Of a stretch of 64,000 nt of DNA, positions 22,935 to 32,403 are shown piece by piece; position 1 is the stretch's first letter; the number at the start of each line of letters is the position of its first letter. Origin of the DNA: Anagrus nilaparvatae (Eukaryota > Arthropoda > Insecta > Hymenoptera > Mymaridae); NCBI GenBank assembly GCA_022575985.1, contig JAKSXM010000014.1:4464001-4528000 (forward strand), written 5' to 3'. Both the position numbers and the translations under genes were made by a program. Under the pieces are notes generated by a model. That model was not told where the DNA came from, did not search any database, and saw only the letters and a list, made by a program, of their open reading frames with translations.

Positions 22935-23600
22935 AAAAAAGATAGTAGCATCGGTAGTAGCATCGGTCTTACCCATCGACGATGAAAAGGTGATCGAAAG
23001 GCCAGGTAGACGCGTACTTTGATCTCAGATTTGCAGTAATAGATAGGGCGACAGCATGGGGAGGTGGACTTTTACCTTACTCAATTTTTAAAGGGACACG
23101 GCTATTTCCGGTTCATGTTAGAAAAATAGCATAAGGTGGCAACAACGCAGTGTCTATACTGCCCAGATGTAGAGGAAGGACGCCTGCTCTTCCCGATTTT
23201 GAGGCCGGAGACGGTGGTCCCGGAAATGCTACGGAGAAAATTGGAACAATGTAGCAGAGTACGTAAAGGCCACCTTGTTGAAGAAAAAAGAGGAAGGCTT
23301 TCTATCGTAGAGATCTCTTCTGTCACTAGGCTGGGGGAAGGCAGTGTTCAGTTTCCTAGGCTGCGCGTCCCAAATTGAAGTCATACCTGAAAAGGAAGTT
23401 CCGGTTTGGAGCAAACAAGCACAGGGGGGTTTATAGTGTGTTTATCCAATAGGAATTTGGGGCAAAACCGGTGACCGCGTTCGCCAGCAGTCTTTTGGTT
23501 GTAACTTTGTACAACTGGATGGTCAAGGAAATTTGCGAGTCTTTAAGGCCCGCAAAAACTCCATGGCTAATGTTAGATTCACAAGATTCCCTTGACAAAA
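22935..23600 (+). pseudogene. R1-like LINE 3' end: ORF2 C-terminus and 3' UTR
   Basis: The plus strand reads HGEVDFYLTQFLKGHGYF, then a TAG, then HKVATTQCLYCPDVEE, LRPETVVPEMLRRK and a degraded tail. The CxxC plus WxxETxVPxML arrangement is the C-terminal gag-knuckle-like region of R1/Jockey-type ORF2 proteins. The 3' UTR ends in an A-run at 23599-23609. A second copy, minus strand, is at 53973-54463 and shares both this protein tail and the 3' UTR. It is stop-ridden and 5'-truncated, and it sits inside the remains of a different LINE. Confidence 0.7.
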
Positions 23601-24365
23601 AAAAAAATATAAATAATAGTGCTATTGATAACCTGAAAGTTAAATACAATGATCTTAAAGAAAAATATAAATCCATACAACAAAAAAATAAAAATCTAAT
23701 AGTGAATTTTCCTTTCTTACAAGTTGAAATTTCGCTGTTGCGCAAAAATATAGTGAAAAACTTATAAATCTTTAGTTTATAATCAAAAGTTTACTGACCA
23801 TTTCCAACAAAGAGGGTGTACATCTTGCAAGAAAAATTTCACTCCACATTTGATCCGAGCACAATCTCTAGGAATTTATAATCCTTATTTATTAAGGTTA
23901 CAAAACGATCTGAAATTTCTCATATATTTAAAAATATGGGAGATAAATGTGGTTGTGTAGATAAAATAAATATGAAAATTATTAAAACTTTATCCCCATT
24001 TATAGCTAAACCTTTAGCTTTTATTTTTAACACATGTAATGTAAGTGATATTTGGCCTACTGATCTCAAAAAAGACACTACTGACATAATACCAGTTTAT
24101 AAAAGTGGTGATAAAAGTAATATGAGTAATTGTAGGCTCATATCCTTAATTTCGAACATAGAAAAAATTGCTGAAAAAGTTATTTTTTTACTCATTTATT
24201 CACAAAAACAAAATTACATCTGAATTTTAATTATGTTTTTTTTTGAGTGGTATAGGGACGAAACAAGCAATGCTTACAGTCTCTGATTTAATCTACAAAG
24301 GTCTAAATTAAGTAATGCGGTGATTGGTACGTTCCTAGATCTTTAAAGGCCTTTGATGATAATAA
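23595..24365 (+). pseudogene. LINE fragment: coiled coil and N-terminal reverse transcriptase
   Basis: 23595-23767 encodes a lysine-rich heptad-like stretch (IDNLKVKYNDLKEKYKSI), probably an ORF1 coiled coil. From about 23905 the frame reads FKNMGDKCGCVDKINMKIIK, LSPFIAKPLAFIFN and SNCRLISLISNIEKIAEKV, the early RT blocks (canonical SNYRPISLL is degenerate). After frameshifts it continues GIGTKQAMLTVSDLIY and ends near VIGTFLDL*KAFDD at 24365, losing the catalytic half. The order suits one LINE interrupted by the R1-like insertion, though the endonuclease is missing. Non-functional. Confidence 0.75.
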
Positions 24366-24828
24366 TAATAATCCCACCAGCTCTGGCATTTTTTTCGAAT
24401 TGAGAAATATTTATTGAAACAACTTTTTTTCAATTAATTTGTGTTTATAACATCATTAGACAATTTTTAGATGCAAAAAATTATTGGAAAATTGATAAAA
24501 ATTTTTCCTTTTATTTAAAAAAAAAAAATTTAATCATTGCTTAAAAATCTTTATTAAATAATTAAATAAAAATTAGTATTTACATTTTAGTATCTTATTT
24601 ACAAAATTTAATTTCTTGTAATTGAATTACTTAAGCATTTTTTCATACCTGGTAATGACTCGTACTCAATTTTCATAACGTGCGATGAAAAAACAAAACT
24701 CTGCATCTAGTAATTAATTTTTAATACCCGTTTTTCAACAATTTTGTAAAATTCATAATAATATTTAAAGATGAATCAGGAATCTATTTTTAGTTTTTAA
24801 TTCATAGCATAGTAAAAATTCAAAATAA
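24366..24828. other. AT-rich DNA, nothing recognised
   Basis: Short ATA and A runs; no coding sequence or terminal repeats. It ends with TAA, the target site of the next element. Confidence 0.45.
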
Positions 24829-25783
24829 CACAGGTACACAAAAAAAAAAGTCATGTGCTAAAAGGTAGACCCCATGGAATGGAGGTTTATGGTGGTGCTA
24901 AAATCGAATATGGCCATAGAAATGCAATTTAACTAGCCAATTTGCCCCCAGCGCCCCCATATGCACCCCCAAAAAGTGAAAAAAATTTTTTTTTTCGAAA
25001 AATGAAAATTGAACTATATACTCATGTTTTTTGGAACGCTTATACCAAAAATGTATACAAAAAATGTTTTTAAGCAACGTTTGGCCCTGTAGACGACCCC
25101 AGAGCCCCCATTCATACCCCCCCCCCCAAACGGGTAAAAATATGTTTATTACAAAAATTAAAACTTAATATGAATTCTTATATTTTTTGGGACGGTGAAA
25201 CCAAAAATGAATATAAAAAATGTTTTCTACTAATGTTTTGCCCTGTAAGCCACCCCAGTGACCCCATGCACACCCCTCCCCAAAACGAGATATAAAAATT
25301 TTTATTACAAAAACTAAAACTCAAATTGTATTGTTATGTTTTCTGAGGCGCTAAAACCAAAGATGAATATAAAAAATGTGTTTAACAAATGCTTGATCCT
25401 TTAGGCCACCCCAGTGCCCCCATTTAACCCCCCCAAACGAGTTAAAAATATTTTTATTAGGAAAATTGAAACTCAATATGTATTCTTATGTTTTTTGATA
25501 CGCTGTAACCAAAGATGAATATAAGAAATGTGTTTAACAAATGCTTAATCCTCTAGGCCACCCCAGTGCCCCCATTCAACCCCCCCCCCCCAAACGAGTT
25601 AAAAATATTTTTATTAGGAAAATTAAAATTTTTTTCACTTTTTGAGGGGGCATATGTGGGCGCTGGGGGCAAATTGGCTAGTTAAATTTCATTTCTGTGG
25701 CCATATTCGGTTTTAGCACCACCAAAAACCCCCATTCCACGGGGTCTACCTTCTGGCACATGACTTTTTTTTTGTGTGCTGTG
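24829..25783. mobile_element. TAA-flanked CACAG element with 145-bp internal repeats
   Basis: The left end CACAGGTACACAAAAAAAAAAGTCATGTGC is mirrored by GCACATGACTTTTTTTTTGTGTGCTGTG. The TIR extends about 180 bp through GGTAGACCCC and ATATGGCCATAGAAATG. TAA flanks both sides (24826-24828 and 25784-25786). Five tandem units of about 145 bp lie inside, each with GCCCCCATTCA...CCCCAAACGxG and a C-run. No coding sequence. It is the complete version of the family truncated at 19000-19916. Confidence 0.9.
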
Positions 25784-25841
25784 TAATAGGTATTGTTTAT
25801 ATCATCTTCCATCAGTCGATGGTAAAGTAAACAACATAAGC

Positions 25842-26440
25842 AAACTTGTGTGTTTAGTTGATAAAAATAAATAACAAAAGTGACCATAATACAAAAGCTT
25901 ACAACACTGAGAACGACTTGACCTTTTAGCAAAAAAAATTGATAGAAAATATAATTAGCGGATAAATGCACAAATTATATTAATTATTATTTATACATCA
26001 TCGACTGATGAAAATGAATAAAAGTACAATTCTTTATGTATATCTTCACTATTTGCATTTTGCAGTTCTTGAATTTAGAGTAGGTTTGTAAAATATTCCC
26101 CTTTGTCCCCAACTTAATACTTATCGTCAGTTTATTCTGGAGTAAATTAAATCATGAATAACCTTTTTTGTCGATTATTTTGCTTGACACTCAATAAGAA
26201 ACTAATCTTCTTGAGAAACAGAATAAAAACCTAGAACATGTAGAATAAATTTGTAAGTTACATATTTATAAATTAGTATAAAAATTTTGTTATGATTTTT
26301 CTTAATTCATGCGACTAAATAAGTGAAGATTTTCTTACACTATCTCACTTATTCTAGAGTTTGAAACATGATAATGTCAGAATGTTATTAATAATTGGTA
26401 AACTGAATAAAGTGAGACAGAGATACTTTGTATTATGTAA
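25842..26440. repeat. Left arm of a 5-kb inverted-repeat structure
   Basis: The sequence is complementary to 30300-30880, for example TAACAAAAGTGACCATAATACAAAAGCTTACAACACTGAGAACGAC against its complement at 30790-30840. ATTCAAGAACTGCAAA-type and AATCGACAAAAAAGGTTATTCATGA-type blocks match as well. The arms are about 85-90% alike by eye. The structure is either an old foldback element or two copies of one element in opposite orientation. Confidence 0.8.
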
Positions 26441-26565
26441 TATTTATTATAATGGTATAAAAGAATTGTCAGAGGCTTAGAAAAAACTAAAAAGGGATTA
26501 CGTGAGAGAAAGTAAAGAAAGCACAATTCATATAATTAGTGTATAGGCATCTACGATTATAGAAA

Positions 26566-26662
26566 AGAAACATTAGCATATGAATAGCTTATACTGTAAT
26601 ACTATAAGAAATATTTTTATTACTTTAATACTATAGCTATTCAGATGCTAATGTTTCTTTTA
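26566..26662. repeat. Hairpin, about 97 bp
   Basis: GAAACATTAGCATATGAATAGC is mirrored by GCTATTCAGATGCTAATGTTTC with a 45-bp AT loop. It may be a small MITE; no flanking duplication is obvious. Confidence 0.7.
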
Positions 26663-26849
26663 AAAAAAAGTCTAGTGAAAAAAAAAAATCTTATTTCCGA
26701 GACCCTGGCATCTTGAAGTTAATTTTTTGGGTAAAAGATGAACGTCTGTTATTTTCATAAAATTCGGTTAAAATTTTTCGGTTTAACGACCAATATTTAC
26801 GGTAAAAATCGTGAAATTTAAAATTTTTTTAAAATATTTTTATTGAAAA

Positions 26850-27790
26850 TAGTGTTAGATATTTTGGAAAACAGTGATAGCTACTTTTTATATCAAAAGC
26901 TCTTCAATCAACTTCTACAGGCTTCGGAAAACGGCATTAGATATTTCTGGAAAGAACATTAGCTACTTTATACGTAGGAAAACGGTGTTAGATAGTTTAA
27001 ACATAGATTTTAGATACTTCAGGCTTAGTAGAACGATGTAAGGTGTATCGGAAATCTCTCGTATTTACTTATGAAATCAGAAAACAGTGTTAGATATTTT
27101 GGAAAACGTTGTTAGCTACTTTTTAAATCGAAATTAATGTAAAATACTTCAATAACCTCATTTAGCAACATTTTAAGGCTTTGGAAAACGGCGTTAGATA
27201 TTTCTGAACAGAATATTAGGTACTTTATATGTAGGAATACGGTGTTAGATACATAGAACATAGATTTTAGCCATTTCAGGCTTGGTAGAACGATGTATGG
27301 TGTTTTGGAAATTCCTCGTATTTACTTATGAAATCAGAAAACGGTGTTAGATTTTTTGGAAAACGTTATTAGCTATTTTTTAAATCGGAAATTAGCTTAA
27401 GTTGCTACCAAAAACTCTTCAAGCATCTTTAGTCTTCGGAAAACGGCGTTAGATAATTCTGAAATTGATAGAAGAACTTTTTGAAGTACCTTAGATTAAT
27501 TTTAGAAACACCTTACATCGTTGTATTAAGCCTGAAAAAGCTATAATCTATGTTAAAGGTATCCAACACCGTTTTCCGAAGTCTGACGTAGCTAGAATAG
27601 CTTTAAAGTATCTTACATTAATTTCCGGATTAAAAAGTAGGTAACGCCGTATTCCAAAATATATAACGCAATTTTTCGAAGTCTGAAGATGATGAAAGAG
27701 CTTTTTGAAGTATGTTACATTATTTTCCGATTTAATGAGTAGCTAACACTATTTTTAAAAATTTCTGAATTCATAAGTAATTAGGAGAGA
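26850..27790. repeat. GGAAAACGGTGTTAGATA repeat block
   Basis: The phrase GGAAAACGGxGTTAGATATTT recurs about ten times between 26860 and 27460 within higher-order units of roughly 240 bp. From about 27480 the reverse complement (ATCCAACACCGTTTTCCGAAG) takes over, so the block is an imperfect palindrome of repeats. No coding sequence. Confidence 0.75.
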
Positions 27791-29625
27791 ATTCCTAAAT
27801 ACCTTGGGACTTAAGGGTCGTTTTACCTAAATATGTCGATATTTTAGCTGATTTTCAAACTAGGATTGTGAAATAACAAATAGAGATATTTGAATCGAAT
27901 TTTTTTTATAGTTTACAAATATATTAAAAATTAAAAAAAAAAATTTTTTTTTGTTCTTTGTGACGTAATTTTTGCGTGAGAGAGGTGTACTTGCGTCTAT
28001 GAAATAAAAAAATCCAAAATTATGTACTTTATATCTTGACTTAGGATAATCTAAAGCATACGAAAAAAAAATTGGTAAGACTGAAAACCCGTAATTTCGG
28101 GATGTCGTTGAGTTTTTTCAAAAAAATTAATTACAAACAAAATGGCGGCTACACAAAGTTAAAATGAAAAAAAAAGCCTATAATTTTCGAGCAAAAGCAG
28201 CAGTAAAAATCTTTTCAGAACATAAAAAAAAAACTCGACGACATCCCGAAATTAGTGCATTTATTAAGTTGCTTAGTAAAAAAGAAAATCGGTGCAGCAG
28301 TTATCGCGAAATCGTGTAAATGGTTTTCAAAGACGCTGTTTCGACTAAAACGAATTCGAAGTTTTGGAATAATTTTTTCGTTATTTTAGTTATTAAATTA
28401 TTAATTTTTTTTTTTATAACGTAAAGGAACAAATAAAAAATAGACTAAAAAAATTAAAATCGGTCAAGTAGTTTTAGAGAAATCTTAATTAGAAGGTGTA
28501 AAAACATAGTTTTCTAAATAAGAGAACAAATTTTTTTTCCTTAAAAATTTAACAAAACTTTTTTTTTGTGTATATTTAAGTATACTTATAAGTTATTAGT
28601 GATTTTTGAGCCATAAAGTTATCCTTCTGGTTTTCATACTGAACTTGTAGCTGATGTTACCCCTGCTGCTGGGCCGATTTGCTATTTTTTACCATTTTGG
28701 CACGGCTAAATTTAGCGTCATAAACCATCGCGAATATTAGCAAAATTTGCTCATAATTTCTATCAATGACCAGTTCCGAGATGATTTCTAACTATTTAAC
28801 AATAGTTAGAAGATATTTAAGATAATATTAAAGCCATACCGTTAAATTTTATCAAAAGCACGTTTGACGGCGCCGGCAAAACAGGCCAAAAAATATACTT
28901 AGAGGGAAGGATTTAAAAATAATTTTTTTTTACATACTCTTGAGACATATATAAAGTAATTAATAGAAAGAAAAAAAATTCGGTTATCAAAAAAAAATTT
29001 AGGTAAAACGACCCTTAAAGTAATTCAGTTTTAGGGACGAGAAATAATTTCTATATAGGGACTCAGAATAATTAAGGCTTAGGAGTTTAAAATAATTAAT
29101 GTTTAGGGACTTAAAATATTTCAGTTTTAAGGACGTAGAATTTTAGGATTTAGGCACTTAAAGTAATACAGGTTTAGGGACTAAGAATAAATTCTATTTA
29201 AGGATTTAGAATAATTCAGGTTAAGTGACTAAAATTTCTATTTAGGGACTTAGAATAATTTAGGTTTTGGGACTTAGAATAATTAAGGTTTAGGGAATTA
29301 GAATCATTTAGTTTTAAGGACATAGAATTATTTTGATTTAGGGACGTATAATAATTTAGGTTTGGGGACGTAGAATTATTTTGATTTAGGGACGTATAAT
29401 AATTTAGGTTTGGGGACGTAGAATTATTTTGATTTAGGGACGTATAATAATTTAGGTTTGGGGACGTAGAATTATTTCGATTTAGGGACTTAGAATAACT
29501 AAGGTTTAGGGACTAAGAATAATTCGGGTTTAGAGACTTTGAATTGTTGAGGTCTAGGGACTAAGAATAATTAAGGTTCAAGGATTTATAATAATTCAGG
29601 TTTAGGGACTTAATATTTTTCCACA
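27790..29625. repeat. 30-bp minisatellite, TTTAGGGACTTAGAATAATT
   Basis: About 20 units of TTTAGGGACTTAGAATAATTCAGG-type sequence run from 29019 to 29625, with one or two units at 27790-27814 before a TTAA-flanked insertion. Within it, a two-unit register (GGGACGTATAATAATTTAGGTTTGGGGACGTAG) is repeated three times almost exactly near 29341-29470, indicating recent local expansion. There are no spacers of unique sequence, so it is not CRISPR-like. Confidence 0.9.
27815..29014. mobile_element. TTAA-flanked TIR element inside the minisatellite
   Basis: The ends are GGGTCGTTTTACCTAAAT and ATTTAGGTAAAACGACCC. TTAA precedes and follows (27811-27814 and 29015-29018). Removing the element restores a regular minisatellite unit, which proves insertion. 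The 1.2-kb interior is AT-rich with no intact ORF. It contains CTCGACGACATCCCGAAATTA near 28235 and its approximate complement near 28090-28115. TTAA sites are used by piggyBac-type and some other superfamilies; the GGGTC end does not settle which. Confidence 0.88.
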
Positions 29626-29639
29626 ATTTGCCTTTAACA

Positions 29640-30300
29640 AAAAAAAATTTGCAATATTACCAGAATAGCGCGATTTGGTATCCCAAAATTATTAGTTTTG
29701 CGATTATGAAGGAAATATTATGAACACTTTAGAGGAATTTGAAATATATAACGCATTTAAATTTCAATCATCACTAATTTTAAATGACCAGTTACATTTT
29801 AAATCAAATTCCGTATATAATATAGCGATAAACATAAACAACAATAATAATAATAATAATATATAAGCAAAGGGGTTTTAAAAATTTTTAAATTATTATT
29901 CTATCAAGCATATTAAAATCAGTGTTTCGAGCGCGCGCTCAAAATTTCAACTCAGTGTTGTTTTGTGCAAATAAATATTTTATTTATTATATTTATTAAG
30001 CATTTTGTACTTTTTATGTAATTAGTTTTAAGTGTTAGTGTTTTAATACACCCTGATGATGGAACTGTAATACAAGTTCCGAAACGGATCCGTTTTGACG
30101 TTAAATAGTTTACGAAGTCACTAGACGGATTATTCAGGTAAAATATATAATATTATGAAGTCTTCCTAAATCATCATTTATAAAATCCCACTGAACGAAT
30201 CTTAATATTTTTTGACAAAAATGTTAATTTTGAGGTTAAAAGAGCTTTTTAAATCATCATTTTAAAATTCTGACTAAGTGAATCTTAATATATTAAAAAA
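29640..30300. other. Intronic DNA with a Penelope-like terminus
   Basis: Mostly AT-rich. Near 29925 there is GAGCGCGCGCTC, a GC palindrome, followed about 110 bp on by the hammerhead-like core described at 30053-30092. This suggests that the end of a Penelope-like retroelement lies here. No RT sequence is visible next to it. Confidence 0.4.
30053..30092 (+). ncRNA. Hammerhead-ribozyme-like core
   Basis: CTGATGA (30053-30059), a stem GGAAC/GTTCC (30061-30065 with 30076-30080), GAAA (30081-30084) and a very short stem CGG-AT-CCG (30085-30092) follow in the order of a type I hammerhead. Penelope-like elements are known to carry minimal hammerheads of this form. A convincing helix I could not be paired by eye, so catalytic activity is doubtful. 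Confidence 0.5.
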
Positions 30301-30880
30301 TTATTATTCTCATATTCTAACAGATGTGCTACATGTTTATCTTTTCATTGATATTATATGGCCTTATCATGTTTCAAACTGCAGAATAAATGAGACAGTA
30401 TAAGACAGTCTTCGCTTAATTAGTTGCATGAGTTAATAAAATTCACAGCAAAATTTTTATACTTAATTACAAATATGTACCTAATAAATTTATTCTACAT
30501 TTTAGTTTTTGGATAATAGTGTCAAGCAAAATAATCGACAAAAAAAGGTTATTCATGATTTAATTTACTCCAGAATCAACCGAAAATAAATATTACATTG
30601 GGGATAAAGGTGAATATTTTACAAACCTATTCCAAATTCAAGAACTGCAAAGTGCAAATAGTGATGATATACATAAAGCATTGTACTTTTATTAATTTCC
30701 ATCAGTCGATGATGTATGAATAATAATTAATTAAACTTGTGCATTTATCCGCATCTTAAATTTTCTATCAATATTTTTAGCTAAAAGGTCATGTCGTTCT
30801 CAGTGTTGTAAGCTTTTGTATTATGGTCACTTTTGTTACTTATTTTTAACAAATAAACACATAAGCACAAGTTTTATTAA
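30300..30880. repeat. Right arm of the 5-kb inverted-repeat structure
   Basis: Complement of 25842-26440. The ORF starting at 30816 reads out of this arm into unique sequence and does not look like a gene. Confidence 0.8.
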
Positions 30881-31697
30881 AACAGAACAAATGAAAAAAA
30901 AAATAATCATTCTTGTTGCATTGGCACACTTTGTTTCTAAAACTATACCTCGAGTTACAGAGAATATCCAAAAGACACATTTAATGATATTCTTTGCTTG
31001 TAGCTAAAGAAAAAAAATAGCGAATGGTTTTCTTAAACAAGAAAATATTTTCCAAATAAAACAAAACTTTAAATAAAATTTTGGGAATTGAATATTTGGT
31101 TATTCAGTAAAACGCTCCTTATACTGTAAATTTTTTTATTATTTTTAGGCTCACATCGATGCACTGAAAAAAAACCCATTTGCCAAAAATCCATCTTTTT
31201 CTTGCTCAAACGATTGCAAATGACTTGAAATGTATATAAGGAAATAGAAAAAAAAATTTTCTTAACCGTATTAAAAATTTTTCGTAGAGTTAAAGGAAAA
31301 ATCCGTTTGCGTTTAATTGGAAAATTCTGCTATTCCCTGAAGCGGATTTTTTTAACGTCAGGAAATTTTTAGCATAATTTGACCCCCCCCCCCCCACTAA
31401 TAATATTCTATTTGAACGAGAAATCTCCTTAGAAAGGTTTAGTACGCTAACAAAAGTCCTAAAAATGTTTTTAACCTACTTTTTATGACATAAAAAATTT
31501 TCAATTACAACTGTATCGAATCTATAAAAGTATTAGTTCAAAAAATGAATTTTTAAAATTACTAATTTCCATACTTATAAATTTACAGCAAAGTTTATGA
31601 TTTAGAAATTCTGTTACTAATAAAGAGCATGTACATTATTAATAATATGCTAGCAAAATATTTTTGTATGAAATGTTTTTAAATTAAAAATATGGTA
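30881..31697. other. Intronic DNA, nothing recognised
   Basis: AT-rich with a 13-C run near 31382. No coding sequence or terminal repeats seen. It ends in TA, the apparent target of the next element. Confidence 0.4.
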
Positions 31698-32039
31698 CAC
31701 ACCAAACCTAAAAGAATTTTTTGTTACCCAAAAAAGAATGAATGTTTATTTAATTTTTTTAAAAGGAATTATTTTGAGTTTAATTCTTTTAAAACATATG
31801 ATTTTCATTTTAATTCTTTTCGGAATTTATTTTGACAACAAAACCTCAAAAAGAATTTCTTTTAAAAAAATTACTTTCAAAAGGTTTAGTCGGAATTAAA
31901 ATTGAAAGAAAATCATTTAGAAATTAATTTATTTATAACCAATTTAAAAAATAGGTTATAAACAACGAGTTTTTATTTGAATTATAATTATTGCTTAAAT
32001 GTTAGCAAAAAAAGAAGTTTTGGATCTTAATTAATTAAT

Positions 32040-32400
32040 ATAATTGTTATTAAAATAACGTATTTAGTGGACGTTGTGTTTCTAAAAAAAATGAATTAAA
32101 ATAAAAAATCTTATGGGATTAACATTTGGAGATGTAGTTTGGAAAATACTAATACCCATTTTGGTAAGCATACTACTTTTAGTTTAATTTTTTAAGCATA
32201 TTACTTTTAATAGGTGAATTTTTAAAGTTAATAAATCGTTTTGAATATTTAAAAATTAAAAGTAGTATGCTTACCAAAATGGGTATTAGTATTTCCCAAA
32301 CTACATCTCCAAATGTTAATCCCATAAGATTTTTTATTTTAATTAATTTTTTTTAGAAACACAACGTCCACTAAATACGTTATTTTAATAACAATTATAT
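32040..32400. mobile_element. Small foldback within the CACACC element
   Basis: Arms of about 165 bp: AACATTTGGAGATGTAGTTTGG and AATACCCATTTTGGTAAGCATACTAC near 32120-32180 are complemented at 32260-32320, with a spacer of about 55 bp. The arms are nearly identical, so the fold is recent or has been kept homogenised. Confidence 0.75.
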
Positions 32401-32403
32401 TAA

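Noticed and set aside
25678..25971. 97-residue minus-strand ORF
   Set aside because: It crosses from one transposon terminus into the arm of another repeat; chance frame.
29019..29625. CRISPR-like array
   Set aside because: The roughly 30-bp repeats have no unique spacers and drift continuously; this is a minisatellite in a eukaryotic intron.
30816..31007. 63-residue ORF with a hydrophobic stretch resembling a signal peptide
   Set aside because: It begins inside the inverted-repeat arm and shows no recognisable mature domain or conserved cysteines.
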